Assembly: GCA_018714685.1 (NCBI GenBank)
Contig: DVNC01000029.1
Coordinates: forward strand, 1 to 64,000
Direction of reading: 5' to 3'
Origin: Scatocola faecipullorum
GTDB lineage: Bacteria; Pseudomonadota; Alphaproteobacteria; RF32; CAG-239
DNA length: 64,000 bases
The translations under genes were made by a program, and so were the position numbers. How positions within the stretch are numbered: the first letter of the stretch is position 1; every line of letters begins with the position of its first letter. Of this stretch, positions 16,942 to 26,135 are shown piece after piece. A model generated the notes under the pieces. The model saw only the letters and a list, made by a program, of their open reading frames with translations, made no database searches and was not told the origin of the DNA.

Positions 16942-18162
16942 TTATCTCTCGCTGACGGTATTGTTTTTAACTTCCCAGAATTGCGCTTCGCCGGACAGCG
17001 AACGAAACAGCTCCGGGTCGGTCGACGTAATCCAGGCCTGAACTTTTAAATCGCGGATTTTTGTCAGTAAGGCTTCGCGCTTGATGTCATCCAAATGCGC
17101 AACCACTTCGTCCAGCAGCAATATCGGCGCAAAACCTTTATCCAGCGTCTGGCATTTTGTCTGCGCGAGAATAATGCTGATAAGCAGAGATTTTTGTTCA
17201 CCGGTTGAACAGAGTTCGGCCGGCATTCTTTTTTTCTTGTAATAGACTTTGAAGTCTGTACGGTTGACTCCGTCAACATTGTCATTATACAGCACATTGC
17301 GCCGCTGGCTTTTTAATTTGGCGGCATAAGCCTCTTCCACGTCCAGCGCCGGCATATTATCAAGCATTTTTTCAACCGTGCCGTCCAGCTCCAGCTTAAC
17401 ATTAGGGAAGACGTCATCCGGCTCATGGTCAATAAAAGTGTTCAGTTTGGCAATTTGTTCACGTCGCGCCGCGGCAATGGCTACGCCCAAACCGGCCATT
17501 TCCTCTTCCAGTGACGTCAGCCAAAAATTATCGGTTTGTCCGCTTTTCAGCAGTTGATACCATTGTTTGTAAAGATGTTCAAAATTTGATGTCCGTTTGG
17601 CGTGTTCCACGTCAAACGCATAAACCAATCGGTCCAGAAAACTGCGCCGCGGCTGCGAACCGCCGCGAAACAGCCGGTCCATTTGCGGCGTCAGCCAGAT
17701 AGCCGAGATATAACGGCCCAAATCACCTTGCGAATTTGTTTTAATTCCGTCTATTTTAACGATTCGCCGGTCAAAGCTGCGGCTTTCTTCTTCATCGTCG
17801 CGAACCGATTTTTCCACTGCCGTTCCGATATCAATTTCGTCATCATTATTGCAGACGGTTGCCGAAACCGCCCAGCTGGTATTGCTTATTTCGGTCGGGG
17901 CATATTCGCAATCCACCAGACACGGCGTAATGCGCCGGATGTCTGACAATCTGGCGCTGCGCAGCCCGCGTCCCGGCGTCAGAAAAGAAATTGCTTCCAG
18001 AATATTGGTTTTGCCGGAACCGTTTTCGCCGGTAATCACAATCGGTGCCAGTTCGGCATTTAACCGCAAATGCGCATAGTTCCTGAAATCAGTTAAAGTC
18101 AGGCGGGTTACGCCTGACTTTATACCGTTGTTTATGCTTAATATTTCAGCTGTGTTGTCCAC
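16942..18162 (-). CDS. recF: DNA replication and repair protein RecF
   Basis: SMC-like ATPase that loads RecA at gaps with RecO and RecR. 406 residues. Walker A GENGSGKT near residue 45, then LLDEVVAHLD (Walker B region) near 345 and STGEQKSLLISIIL (signature motif). The start is 2 bases from the dnaN stop, the classical dnaN-recF arrangement. gyrB, usually next, is 10 kb away here. Confidence 0.95.
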   Translation of the reverse strand: MDNTAEILSINNGIKSGVTRLTLTDFRNYAHLRLNAELAPIVITGENGSGKTNILEAISFLTPGRGLRSARLSDIRRITPCLVDCEYAPTEISNTSWAVSATVCNNDDEIDIGTAVEKSVRDDEEESRSFDRRIVKIDGIKTNSQGDLGRYISAIWLTPQMDRLFRGGSQPRRSFLDRLVYAFDVEHAKRTSNFEHLYKQWYQLLKSGQTDNFWLTSLEEEMAGLGVAIAAARREQIAKLNTFIDHEPDDVFPNVKLELDGTVEKMLDNMPALDVEEAYAAKLKSQRRNVLYNDNVDGVNRTDFKVYYKKKRMPAELCSTGEQKSLLISIILAQTKCQTLDKGFAPILLLDEVVAHLDDIKREALLTKIRDLKVQAWITSTDPELFRSLSGEAQFWEVKNNTVSER

Positions 18163-18163
18163 G

Positions 18164-19282
18164 CTATACTCTCATCGGCATCAGAACGTAAATCGCGCTG
18201 GAGTCCGACGTATCATGAATCACCGAAGGTGAAGAACCGTCGGCAAAGCTGATACGGACACTGTCGCCTTTGACTTCGGCAAGAATATCCAGCAGATAAC
18301 GGAAGTTATAGCCGATTTCCAGCGCTTCGCTGTCATACTTGGCTTCGACTTCTTCTTGTGCGCTGCCCAAATCCGGGCTGGAAGTGGTGATTGTTACATG
18401 GTTCTTTGCCGTCAGCATTTTGATTGCCCGGGTTCTCTCGGCAACGACGGAAACACGGTCAACCGCGGAAGCCAGGTCTTTAACGCCCAATTCCAAAACC
18501 TTGTCGTTATCCGTCGGAATAACCCGCTCATAATCAGGATAAGTTCCGTCAATCAGTTTGGATGTTAAAGTAATGTCTTCCATTGTGAAACGGATTTTGT
18601 TTTCAGACATGGCAATTGTAATCTCGCCTGCGCCGGTATCATCCAGCAGCTTGCGAATTTCACCGACGGTCTTGCGCGGAATAATCACGCCGACCATATT
18701 CTCGGCACCTTTCGGAAGCGGAGATTCAACGCAGGCCAAACGGTGGCCGTCGGTTGCAACCACGCGCAGAACTTTGGCTTCGCCTTCGTTCTTGGCATGC
18801 ATATAAACGCCGTTCAGATAGTAACGGGTTTCTTCTGTTGAAACGGCAAACTTCGTCCGGTCAATAACGTCTTTCAATTCTTCTTTTGCCATAACGAAAT
18901 TAGTCGGCAGTTTATCGCCGGAAATGACCGGAAAATCTTCAACGCCGATGCAGGAAAGGGAGAATTTTGACTTGCCGGAAGCAATTGTCAGCTGACCTTT
19001 GTCATCGGGAAACGTCAGCTCAACGTCGGAACCGTCGGACAATTTGCGGACGATGTCATACAGCATATGAGCCGGCGCCGTCGTCGCACCGGTTTCAATC
19101 GTCTTGGCATCGACGATTTCGGTTATTTCGGTATCCATATCCGTCGCTTTAAAACTGATGCCGTCTTCCATTGCTTCGATTCGCACATTGGACAGAACCG
19201 GAATGGTATTGCGTTTTTCCACGATGCTCTGGACGTGGCTTAAAGATTTCAGCAGATTTGCGCGTTCAATTGTAAATTTCAT
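18164..19282 (-). CDS. dnaN: DNA polymerase III beta clamp
   Basis: Sliding clamp. 372 residues from the ATG at 19282 (MKFTIERANLLKSLSHVQSI), chosen because it matches the family N-terminus and has GGTGAAG upstream; an extension to 19354 would add 24 unconserved residues. It ends in the typical VLMPMRV. It is followed by recF and preceded by dnaA. Confidence 0.96.
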   Translation of the reverse strand: MKFTIERANLLKSLSHVQSIVEKRNTIPVLSNVRIEAMEDGISFKATDMDTEITEIVDAKTIETGATTAPAHMLYDIVRKLSDGSDVELTFPDDKGQLTIASGKSKFSLSCIGVEDFPVISGDKLPTNFVMAKEELKDVIDRTKFAVSTEETRYYLNGVYMHAKNEGEAKVLRVVATDGHRLACVESPLPKGAENMVGVIIPRKTVGEIRKLLDDTGAGEITIAMSENKIRFTMEDITLTSKLIDGTYPDYERVIPTDNDKVLELGVKDLASAVDRVSVVAERTRAIKMLTAKNHVTITTSSPDLGSAQEEVEAKYDSEALEIGYNFRYLLDILAEVKGDSVRISFADGSSPSVIHDTSDSSAIYVLMPMRV

Positions 19283-19492
19283 TTTCTTCACCAAAATTTT
19301 AGTTTTAATTACCGCAATTTTAGCACATTGCTTTAAAAGCATAAATAATTTCACCGCTTATCAACAGCTTTTTACGGCCGATTCGCCAAGCCTTTTGGAA
19401 TCGGAACTTTGAGCTGGGAAAGGTGTGGATGTTTCGCTTTCAAACGACAAAACCCTGCCGGTCAGGCAGGGTTTTTTTGTTGTTGTCGAAAA
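19283..19492. other. dnaA-dnaN intergenic region
   Basis: 210 bases. It holds a dnaA terminator and two partial DnaA-box-like 9-mers: TTATCAACA at 19358-19366 (one mismatch to TTATCCACA) and TGTGGATGT at 19424-19432 (two mismatches, opposite strand). This is too weak to call an origin. Confidence 0.3.
19446..19474 (-). terminator. dnaA terminator
   Basis: CCCTGCCTGACCGGCAGGG hairpin. The T-run is longer on the plus side than on the minus side. Confidence 0.7.
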
Positions 19493-20944
19493 TCAGCTTT
19501 CCAGCGTGCGTCTCAATGCGTCAACGTTTTCGGCCAGAGAAGCATCTTCCAAAATCAGTTCTTCAACCTTGCGAACAGCATGCATAACCGTCGTGTGGTC
19601 ACGGTCAAATTTGCGTCCGATTTCCGGCAGCGAACGTGAAGTCAGCTGTTTGGCCAGATACATCGCAATCTGGCGGGGGCGGGCAACGGTGCGGGCCCGG
19701 CGGGAAGACTGCATTTCCTTAACCGAAATATTGAAATGTTCGGCAACTTTTTTCTGAATTTCATCAATGGTCGTACGCTTGTCATACGAACGCAGCATGT
19801 CTTTCAGAACGTCCTGAGTCATGTCCAGTGTGATTTCCTTGTCGGACAGCAGCTGCGAATGGGCAATAACGCGACGCAGAGCGCCTTCCAGTTCGCGGAT
19901 GTTGGAAGTAATTTTCTGTGCCAGAAATTCAGCCACTTTCTGCGGCAGCTCAATACCCAGCTGACGCGCTTTGTTTTCCAAAATGCCGATTCTCAGGTCA
20001 AAGTCGGTCGGATGAATATCCGCAACCAAACCGCAGCCCAAACGGGATTTCAAACGGGTCTCAATGCCTTCCAGATCTGCCGGAGATTTGTCCGCGGAGA
20101 TGATAATCTGGCGTCCTTCTTCAATCAGGGAATTGAATGTGTAGAAAAACTCTTCCTGCGTGGTGTCTTTGCCGCCCATGAACTGAACGTCGTCAACCAT
20201 CAGAACGTCAACCGAACGGAACTGTTCCTTGAAAGCTGTCGTGTCTTTGTAACGCAGAGCGCGAACAAACTTATACATAAACTTTTCGGCAGAAAGATAA
20301 ACAATGTTGCGGGTCGGATCCTGCTGCTTAATGTGCCAGGCAATTGCATGCATCAGGTGCGTCTTGCCCAAACCGACGCCGGAATATAAAAAGAGGGGGT
20401 TAAAAGAAACGTTGCGGGATTCGGCAACCTTGCGGGCGGCGGCATAGGCAAACTCGTTGGTCTTGCCGACGACAAAATTATCAAAAGTATATTGCGGATT
20501 CAGGGGAACCGACAGCGACTGCTGGGAGTCGTTTCCGGCCTGAAAATCATTGCTGTTGGCCAGAACGGAGTTAATGCCGCTTTGATAGATATTGGACGGT
20601 GACGGGCTGGAGGAAATTTTCTTCAGCAAAGAACGGCAGGAGGGGTTATACAGTCCTTTGGCTTCGTCCTGAACCGCCTGAACCACGAAATTAACGCTTT
20701 TGATTTCGGGATTCTTCTTCTCCCAGATTTTGTGGATTCGGTCGGAATAGTGGGTAATAACCCAGTTGCGCATAAAACGGGTCGGCACGCAGATATTCAT
20801 GACACCGTCATTAAAGGAACCCGGAGTCAGCGGTTTAAGCCAGCTGTCAAAGGCGGTGTCCCCTACTTCAGTTTTCAATTGGCTGCAAATCTGTCCCCAT
20901 TGATCTTGAACAGAATTGTTGATTGTTGTTGCTTCTTCAGCCAT
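19493..20944 (-). CDS. dnaA: Chromosomal replication initiator DnaA
   Basis: 483 residues. Domain I is N-terminal (WGQICSQLKTEVGDTAFDSW). The AAA+ domain has Walker A GVGLGKTHL and Walker B VLMVDDVQFM. C-terminal domain IV has RPRQIAMYLAKQLT and the DHTTVMHAVRKVEEL signature that reads DnaA boxes. Transcribed away from a long upstream gap (20945-21617) toward dnaN. Confidence 0.97.
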   Translation of the reverse strand: MAEEATTINNSVQDQWGQICSQLKTEVGDTAFDSWLKPLTPGSFNDGVMNICVPTRFMRNWVITHYSDRIHKIWEKKNPEIKSVNFVVQAVQDEAKGLYNPSCRSLLKKISSSPSPSNIYQSGINSVLANSNDFQAGNDSQQSLSVPLNPQYTFDNFVVGKTNEFAYAAARKVAESRNVSFNPLFLYSGVGLGKTHLMHAIAWHIKQQDPTRNIVYLSAEKFMYKFVRALRYKDTTAFKEQFRSVDVLMVDDVQFMGGKDTTQEEFFYTFNSLIEEGRQIIISADKSPADLEGIETRLKSRLGCGLVADIHPTDFDLRIGILENKARQLGIELPQKVAEFLAQKITSNIRELEGALRRVIAHSQLLSDKEITLDMTQDVLKDMLRSYDKRTTIDEIQKKVAEHFNISVKEMQSSRRARTVARPRQIAMYLAKQLTSRSLPEIGRKFDRDHTTVMHAVRKVEELILEDASLAENVDALRRTLES

Positions 20945-21617
20945 TTTATCTCCCCATCTAAAAATTATGTTTCAAACTAATAAATCTCGCTCTTTCCCGG
21001 TTTAACTTTCCCCAAAGTTTTTACTGCCCGGGTTCGAACAAAATTAAATTTTAATTTTCTGTCAGCTTTCGCGGAGCATTTGCCTGACAAGTTTTTTGTT
21101 TCGGCTTCTGCCTGTTGAAATCTGCCTTCCTGCCTTTATCAAACTTCGCCCGTCTGCTTTTCGGGGTGCTTTGGTTTTTGCCCTTAAATATCTCTGACGA
21201 TACTTTCGGCAAATTTCGCCGCGGCATCCGCATTCCGAAAAACTGTCCCGCTCTTGCCTCCGGGGTTCCTCTTTGTCATTAAGGCGCCTTTTCCGCAAGT
21301 CCCGGTTCGGTTTTTCTGCCGGTGGGTTTTCTCTCCGTCATGCCAATTTTCCGAAGAGGAAGTTTAATAATATTCGGAAGATTCGAAAATCAAAATTTGC
21401 GAGGTACTTCTCTAAAGTGATTTGGATACTATCGCCCCGAAAAAATAATTACAACAGAACATTTCAAGAACATTGCAATTAAATTTCTTGACAGCGCTTT
21501 TTTGCAGAGTCGCCCAGATTCTGTCATTTTGCGCATAAAAAAACACAAACCAAAATCTCCTTTAAGCTTGAAAGGATAAGTCGGTTTGTGTTTAAAAATG
21601 TCACTGAAAAGTGAAAA
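20945..21617. other. Long non-coding region upstream of dnaA
   Basis: 673 bases between dnaA and rpsT, both on the minus strand. It carries the rpsT terminator (21536-21593), an imperfect inverted repeat TTCCGAA/TTCGGAA (21349-21355, 21373-21379) and presumably the dnaA promoter. I see no TTATCCACA boxes. Arg/Lys-rich open frames on the minus strand (21051-21298) have no ribosome sites and are judged accidental. Confidence 0.5.
21536..21593 (-). terminator. rpsT terminator
   Basis: AAACACAAACC pairs with GGTTTGTGTTT around an inner CCTTTCAAGCTTAAAGG hairpin, followed by a T-run on the minus strand. Confidence 0.85.
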
Positions 21618-21878
21618 TTACAAAGCTTTAATTTTTTTGGAAAGACGGGAAACCGTACGAGAAGCATTGTGTTTTTCAACGACACCCTTCTGGGCGGCTC
21701 TCATCAATTCGGATTCAGCAACAGCAAAAGCGGCCTGGGCAGCTTCTTTATTGTTTTCCATAACCGCAGCGATGACTTTCTTTACAAAAGTGCGGACGCG
21801 GCTTCTGCGTGCACCGTTGATAACGGCTCTTTTGTTGTTTCTTTTAATTCTGGTCTTTGCCGATTTATGATTGGCCAT
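21618..21878 (-). CDS. rpsT: 30S ribosomal protein S20
   Basis: 86 residues, very basic. Starts MANHKSAKTRIKRNNKRAVIN and is a full match to the family layout. It lies upstream of dnaA, as in many alphaproteobacteria, with its own strong terminator. Confidence 0.96.
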   Translation of the reverse strand: MANHKSAKTRIKRNNKRAVINGARRSRVRTFVKKVIAAVMENNKEAAQAAFAVAESELMRAAQKGVVEKHNASRTVSRLSKKIKAL

Positions 21879-22005
21879 TTCTTTTAATCCTGTATTTAAA
21901 TAGTTAAACGATATTTAATTCTGATATGCTTTATAAACTCTATGCAGGGCTTAAGTCAATACTTAATTTGCACAAACTTACCCGTTTTTAAGCTTTTTTA
22001 AGCCG

Positions 22006-22767
22006 TTAGGAATGCTTCCTGATGAAATCGGCCAGCGATTCCCGAAAATCTTCGCTGTTCAGGCACATCCGGCTGCTCTGATTCTCAAGGGCGATTCCTG
22101 TCGCCAGCGGCGTGTTGGCGGCTGCCTGTTTAATGGCCTGTTTGGCGGTGCTGACCGCCAAATCCGATTGTTCGGCGATTTTGGCGGCGACTTTGTAGCA
22201 TTCGTCGTATAAATCCGTCAGAGGAATAATCCGGCTGACGAGTCCCGTCCGTTCGGCCTCTTCCGCGTTGATTGCCCGTCCGCTGAGAATCACTTCCATT
22301 GCTTTGGCCTTTCCTATTGCTTTGGTCAGCAGCTGAGTGGCACCGAAACAGGGAATGGAGGCCAGGCTCAGTTCCGGCTGGCCGAATTTGGCGTTGTCCG
22401 CGGCCAGAATGATGTCGCAGTTCAGCGCGATTTCGCACCCGATTCCCAATGCAAAACCGGCGACGGCGGCAATCAGCGGTTTGCGCGTGGCGGCAAAAGT
22501 TTCCATATATTTGTGCATTTTCAGCAGTTCGGTATCCCTGCTGTTGACTTTTTCGATCAGGTCTCTGACGTCAATTCCGGCGGCGAAGGCTTTGTCGCTG
22601 CCGCGGATGATAATCGCCCTGACCCACGGGTCTTCGTCAAAAGCTTTGGTTTGGCTGGTCAGTTCCCGCAGCATTTCTTCGCTGACGGCATTAAGCGCTT
22701 TCGGACGGTTCAGGGTAATAATGCCGACTTTTCCTTTAATCTCGCTGACAACGGTATTTAATTCCAT
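22006..22767 (-). CDS. Enoyl-CoA hydratase/isomerase family protein
   Basis: 253 residues, crotonase fold. KAFAAGIDVRDL forms the oxyanion-hole segment. Both catalytic acids are kept: Glu in GCEIALNCD and Glu in FGQPELSLA. The usual PGAGGTQRL is altered to PCFGATQLL. Likely a 2-enoyl-CoA hydratase of beta-oxidation, though other crotonase reactions cannot be excluded. Its position between mutM and rpsT is a common alphaproteobacterial order. Confidence 0.88.
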   Translation of the reverse strand: MELNTVVSEIKGKVGIITLNRPKALNAVSEEMLRELTSQTKAFDEDPWVRAIIIRGSDKAFAAGIDVRDLIEKVNSRDTELLKMHKYMETFAATRKPLIAAVAGFALGIGCEIALNCDIILAADNAKFGQPELSLASIPCFGATQLLTKAIGKAKAMEVILSGRAINAEEAERTGLVSRIIPLTDLYDECYKVAAKIAEQSDLAVSTAKQAIKQAAANTPLATGIALENQSSRMCLNSEDFRESLADFIRKHS

Positions 22768-22775
22768 AACAACCT

Positions 22776-23153
22776 CTACATCTTGCTTTTAACGGTAATT
22801 CTGACTTCCAGCGGGCGTGCTATTTCCTGAACGATTTCAAGCATTTCCGCCTCGCGGTAAAAAATAAGCGTATTGTCGCGCCGGCCCTGATAAGTCCAGC
22901 CCAGCTGCGGCAAAGTGTTGACATAAAACTTTTCCACGGCCTTAAAGCCGACCCTTGTGCTGGTCAGATAAGCTTCGACAAAGCGCGATTCTTCATTGCC
23001 GAAACTGATGGTGTCTTTCTGAATCTGAGTCATGCCGTCCATCAGAGGAACGTCTTCAAATCCCTCAATAAATGTAGTGGCCCGTGCCGTTGCGGCAATG
23101 CCGGAAAAGAGAACCCCTAAAATGATTGCATATTTATAAATGTTTTTTGTCAT
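22776..23153 (-). CDS. Periplasmic protein of unknown function (125 aa)
   Basis: Signal peptide to about residue 26 (IILGVLFSGIAATARA), then FIEGFEDVPLMDGMTQ and a compact alpha/beta domain ending RPLEVRITVKSKM. No family name is recognised. It lies 6 bases downstream of mutM and 8 upstream of the hydratase gene, so it is part of the mutM operon. Confidence 0.75.
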   Translation of the reverse strand: MTKNIYKYAIILGVLFSGIAATARATTFIEGFEDVPLMDGMTQIQKDTISFGNEESRFVEAYLTSTRVGFKAVEKFYVNTLPQLGWTYQGRRDNTLIFYREAEMLEIVQEIARPLEVRITVKSKM

Positions 23154-23159
23154 GGCTTT

Positions 23160-23999
23160 TCACTTTTGTTTGGTGGGACAGTAAAAGGTTGAACGTCCGC
23201 CCTGAACGATTTTCCTGATTCCCCCGGTGCGGGCCGGAGAGCAGGTGCAGCCCGGGCAGGGCTGTCCGGTTTTGTTGTAAACGCAGTGCTGGTTCTGAAA
23301 ATAACCGAGACTGCCGTCCGGCTTGCGGTAATCGCGCAGTGTCGAACCGCCGGCCTTGATTGCTTTTTCCAAAACTTCGCGTACCGCTTTCAGCAGTTTG
23401 CCGCATTCCGTCCGGCTGAGGCTGCCGGCCTCTCGTGTCGGCAGAATGGAGGCGCCGAACAAAGCTTCGGAGGCATATATATTGCCGATTCCGCAGATAA
23501 TCTCCTGATCCAGCAGGGCAATTTTGATGGCCGTTTTTTTGTTTTTCAGCTTCTCGTACAGATATTCTGCCGTCAGCCGTTGGTCAAAAGGGTCGATTCC
23601 CGTGTGTTTGAAAGCGGGAAATTCGGCCAGCTTGTCAGAAATGCAGTAAGTCATCATGCCGAACCGTCGGGCATCGTTATAAATAAGAACGCCGCCGCTC
23701 GTTTCAATCACCACATGGTCATGCTTGTCGAGTTTGTCGGGCAGACTGTCGCTGATTTTGACTCTACCGCTCATACCCAAATGCCAGACGATGCTCAAGC
23801 CGTTATCCAGCGAAATGACAATATATTTGGCGATTCGCCGGTAACCTGTAATGCGGGCGCCGGTAATTTTCGCCGCAAAATCTTCCGGAATAATTTCGCG
23901 AAAGCGATTGTTGTTTACGCTGACTCTGGTTATATTGGAGTCACCGATTCCTTTTTGGATGGCGGACTTAATCGTTTCGACTTCAGGTAATTCAGGCAT
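23160..23999 (-). CDS. mutM: Formamidopyrimidine-DNA glycosylase
   Basis: Removes 8-oxoguanine and formamidopyrimidines. 279 residues from the ATG at 23999, which gives the required N-terminal Pro of MPELPEVET, the catalytic nucleophile. GIGNIYASEALF and GGSTLRDY are present. The C-terminal zinc finger is unusual: CPGC is followed by CSPARTGG and the last pair reads FYCPTK, so the fourth canonical Cys is replaced, although another Cys lies two residues after CPGC. First gene of an operon with the periplasmic protein and the hydratase. Confidence 0.95.
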   Translation of the reverse strand: MPELPEVETIKSAIQKGIGDSNITRVSVNNNRFREIIPEDFAAKITGARITGYRRIAKYIVISLDNGLSIVWHLGMSGRVKISDSLPDKLDKHDHVVIETSGGVLIYNDARRFGMMTYCISDKLAEFPAFKHTGIDPFDQRLTAEYLYEKLKNKKTAIKIALLDQEIICGIGNIYASEALFGASILPTREAGSLSRTECGKLLKAVREVLEKAIKAGGSTLRDYRKPDGSLGYFQNQHCVYNKTGQPCPGCTCSPARTGGIRKIVQGGRSTFYCPTKQK

Positions 24000-24060
24000 T
24001 GCGTCCTCAAACAGATATTGCCGCCGCACGGTTGCGGCCGCTTTTGCGAAAGTATTATAA

Positions 24061-25158
24061 ATGATAAATGAATTTTTACAATTCTTAAAAAAGCAAAAGT
24101 TAGCAAATCACTTTGCCCGTCATGATTTGCTGTTTTTGCTGCGCCCGCTGCAGACGTTCCGGGCCAATTTGCCGCTGGCCTCCCTCCTGCGCCGACCTTC
24201 CGCTCGCCCGCCGGTTCGGCGCGTGATTGATTATTTGCAGAAAAATCCGCAGTCGATGGCTGCGGTGCTGGCAGTCAGACTGGCGCTCAACTATAAAACC
24301 TGTCCGCCCCGCCTGCCGGAAAGAATTCTGCGCGGAGGAGAGATTTTCAAAACGGCACTGACAGCCAAAGACCGGCGCAGCCGGGAAAAACTGCTGGCCG
24401 AACTGGCTGCCCGTGACTGGCCGGATTTTGATTTCGGCGATCTGCAGAAAAATTTGGATTTAAATCTTGATATGCGCCTGCTGGCTGCGGAACTTGAACG
24501 TTTGTCGGGTGCTGCCGCCGAATATCCCGGTTGCCTGAAATTCGCCGTCAACTGGCCCGAAACCTCGCAGGAAAGGCTGGTTTTGGATTTTTCGGCACCG
24601 ACAGAATATACAATGTGTCTGAAAGAAAAGGCCCAGCAAAACCTGGCGGAAATTTTCTTCCGTCTTTTCTATTGGAAATCGCTGCTGGTGCTTGATTGGC
24701 CGGCAATCGCCTGTGATGCGGAAGGAAAGGTGGCCTGGCTTGATTTTTCGTTGTTGAAAGATGTCGATTCGTCTTTGCGGGCTCGGGCGCTTGATTATCT
24801 GCACCGACGCAGCAAACCCCGGACCCCGGCGGAACATGACCTGAAACGGGCATTGGATTTGCTGACGGTTTATTGTCCGCAGGTTGATTTGACGGCCATG
24901 GCCGAAGAAATCAGCTGTTGCCCGCTGCCGGAATTTACCACGGATGATCTTCGCCGCGGCGCACAGACGCTGAAACGTCTGCAACAGCTGGGAATGTCTG
25001 CCGGTCATATCGATTCGCCGGTGGAAACTTCGCCGCAGGAAATTGCCTATTTGCTGGATTCCAAACGCCGTTTGCGCGAGTCTTCGTTCAGAAAAGCCTC
25101 TTTCTATTACTGGGGGCCGCTTCTGTTGGCAGCTTATGCTCTTTATTATTATTTCTGA
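24061..25158 (+). CDS. Degenerate UbiB/ABC1-family protein
   Basis: 365 residues against about 500 in UbiB. The segment NLDMRLLAAELERLSG to SQERLVLDFSAP matches the UbiB E-DLRLEAA to RVLTLEW region. LAEIFFRLFYWKSLLVLDWPA then sits where the HADxHPGN loop belongs, and WLDFS (D228) replaces the metal-binding DFG. The KxGQ motif is not found. A C-terminal membrane segment (YYWGPLLLAAYALYYYF) resembles the UbiB tail. ubiB lies near mutM in many alphaproteobacteria, which supports the call. Likely catalytically dead or repurposed; ubiE is absent here. Confidence 0.65.
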   Translation: MINEFLQFLKKQKLANHFARHDLLFLLRPLQTFRANLPLASLLRRPSARPPVRRVIDYLQKNPQSMAAVLAVRLALNYKTCPPRLPERILRGGEIFKTALTAKDRRSREKLLAELAARDWPDFDFGDLQKNLDLNLDMRLLAAELERLSGAAAEYPGCLKFAVNWPETSQERLVLDFSAPTEYTMCLKEKAQQNLAEIFFRLFYWKSLLVLDWPAIACDAEGKVAWLDFSLLKDVDSSLRARALDYLHRRSKPRTPAEHDLKRALDLLTVYCPQVDLTAMAEEISCCPLPEFTTDDLRRGAQTLKRLQQLGMSAGHIDSPVETSPQEIAYLLDSKRRLRESSFRKASFYYWGPLLLAAYALYYYF

Positions 25159-25460
25159 GAATCATGGGGGAGTTTTTCTATCCGCAGCAAAATCTGGCTG
25201 ATGCGGGAATTTGAAACCGGCAAACCGTTCTGTCGGGCTTTTTCTGCCGCATCACGGTAATACATCAGCATAAACAGCCGCGTCAGATAAGTCAGGCCGA
25301 GTTTGCGGTCGGGAATATTTTCCAGCAGCCCGATAAGCGTGTTCCGATTGGTTTTTTCGGTGCGGCAGATGTCATCCAGGGCATTCCATTCCTCTTGGCA
25401 GAGGCGCATGCTGGTTCGCCTTTGGTTGATAATAATAATGCGTTTGAGTAATTTGGTCAT
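25149..25460 (-). CDS. Ribbon-helix-helix protein (RHH_4 type)
   Basis: 103 residues. RRTSMRLCQEEWNALDDICRTEKTNRNTLI is the RHH_4 pattern of a beta strand followed by two helices, common in alphaproteobacteria. Probably a dimeric DNA-binding protein; target unknown. It overlaps the end of the UbiB-like gene by 10 bases, tail to tail. Confidence 0.72.
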   Translation of the reverse strand: MTKLLKRIIIINQRRTSMRLCQEEWNALDDICRTEKTNRNTLIGLLENIPDRKLGLTYLTRLFMLMYYRDAAEKARQNGLPVSNSRISQILLRIEKLPHDSQK

Positions 25461-25587
25461 TTTTTGCTCAGTCTATTCTTTCAAAATAGATTTTAAGAGG
25501 TTGCCATTAAAATCACATTGCGCTAATAATAAAGCGACAAAACTTAATATACAATTAAAGAGAGCAAATAAAATAAACTGACAACAA

Positions 25588-26133
25588 ATGAAAAAGATAA
25601 AACGCCCGCGTAAATATTTTGCGCCCCAGAATGAAGGTACGGAGCGCAAATGCGATCATCCCGGCTGTGAAAAGGCGGGCGAATACCGTGCGCCCAAAGA
25701 CCGTAAATTAAAAGATTATTATTGGTTTTGTCTGGAGCATGTTCAGGAATATAACGCGCAGTGGAATTATTATGCCGGCGAAATTCCCGAAGAGGACGAA
25801 GGCCCGAAAGCCCGTATGCATTTTAAAGGCTTCCGTTCCAAAGTACGCTATAAGCACGGCTACAGTTTTAAGGATGATTTCGGCTTCTTTGGCGAATATG
25901 CAACGGATTACAGCGCCATCGACGATGAAATTATGTATAATGCGGAAGAACGCAAATGCCTTGAAATCATGGAGCTTAAAATATCCGAAGTCAGCTTGGA
26001 GAGCCTGAAGCGCCAATATAAAAAACTGGCAAAAAAATATCACCCGGATACCAATCAGGGCGACAAAGACGCCGAAGAAAAATTCAAACAGCTCACGAAT
26101 GCATACAGTCTGCTGTTGGCCAAACTTTCCTGA
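25588..26133 (+). CDS. J-domain co-chaperone with N-terminal Cys/His cluster
   Basis: 181 residues. The N-terminus has CDHPGCEKAGEYRAPK and FCLEHV, a likely zinc site, and the C-terminus a J domain (about 125-181) with YHPDTNQGDKDAEEKF; its HPD is the DnaK-stimulating loop. This architecture is typical of an alphaproteobacterial family distinct from DnaJ. Ends 2 bases from the convergent gpsA. Confidence 0.85.
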   Translation: MKKIKRPRKYFAPQNEGTERKCDHPGCEKAGEYRAPKDRKLKDYYWFCLEHVQEYNAQWNYYAGEIPEEDEGPKARMHFKGFRSKVRYKHGYSFKDDFGFFGEYATDYSAIDDEIMYNAEERKCLEIMELKISEVSLESLKRQYKKLAKKYHPDTNQGDKDAEEKFKQLTNAYSLLLAKLS

Positions 26134-26135
26134 TT

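Noticed and set aside
21051..21298. Arg/Lys-rich minus-strand frames upstream of dnaA
   Set aside because: Two overlapping frames of similar quality, no ribosome site, composition explained by pyrimidine-rich plus strand.
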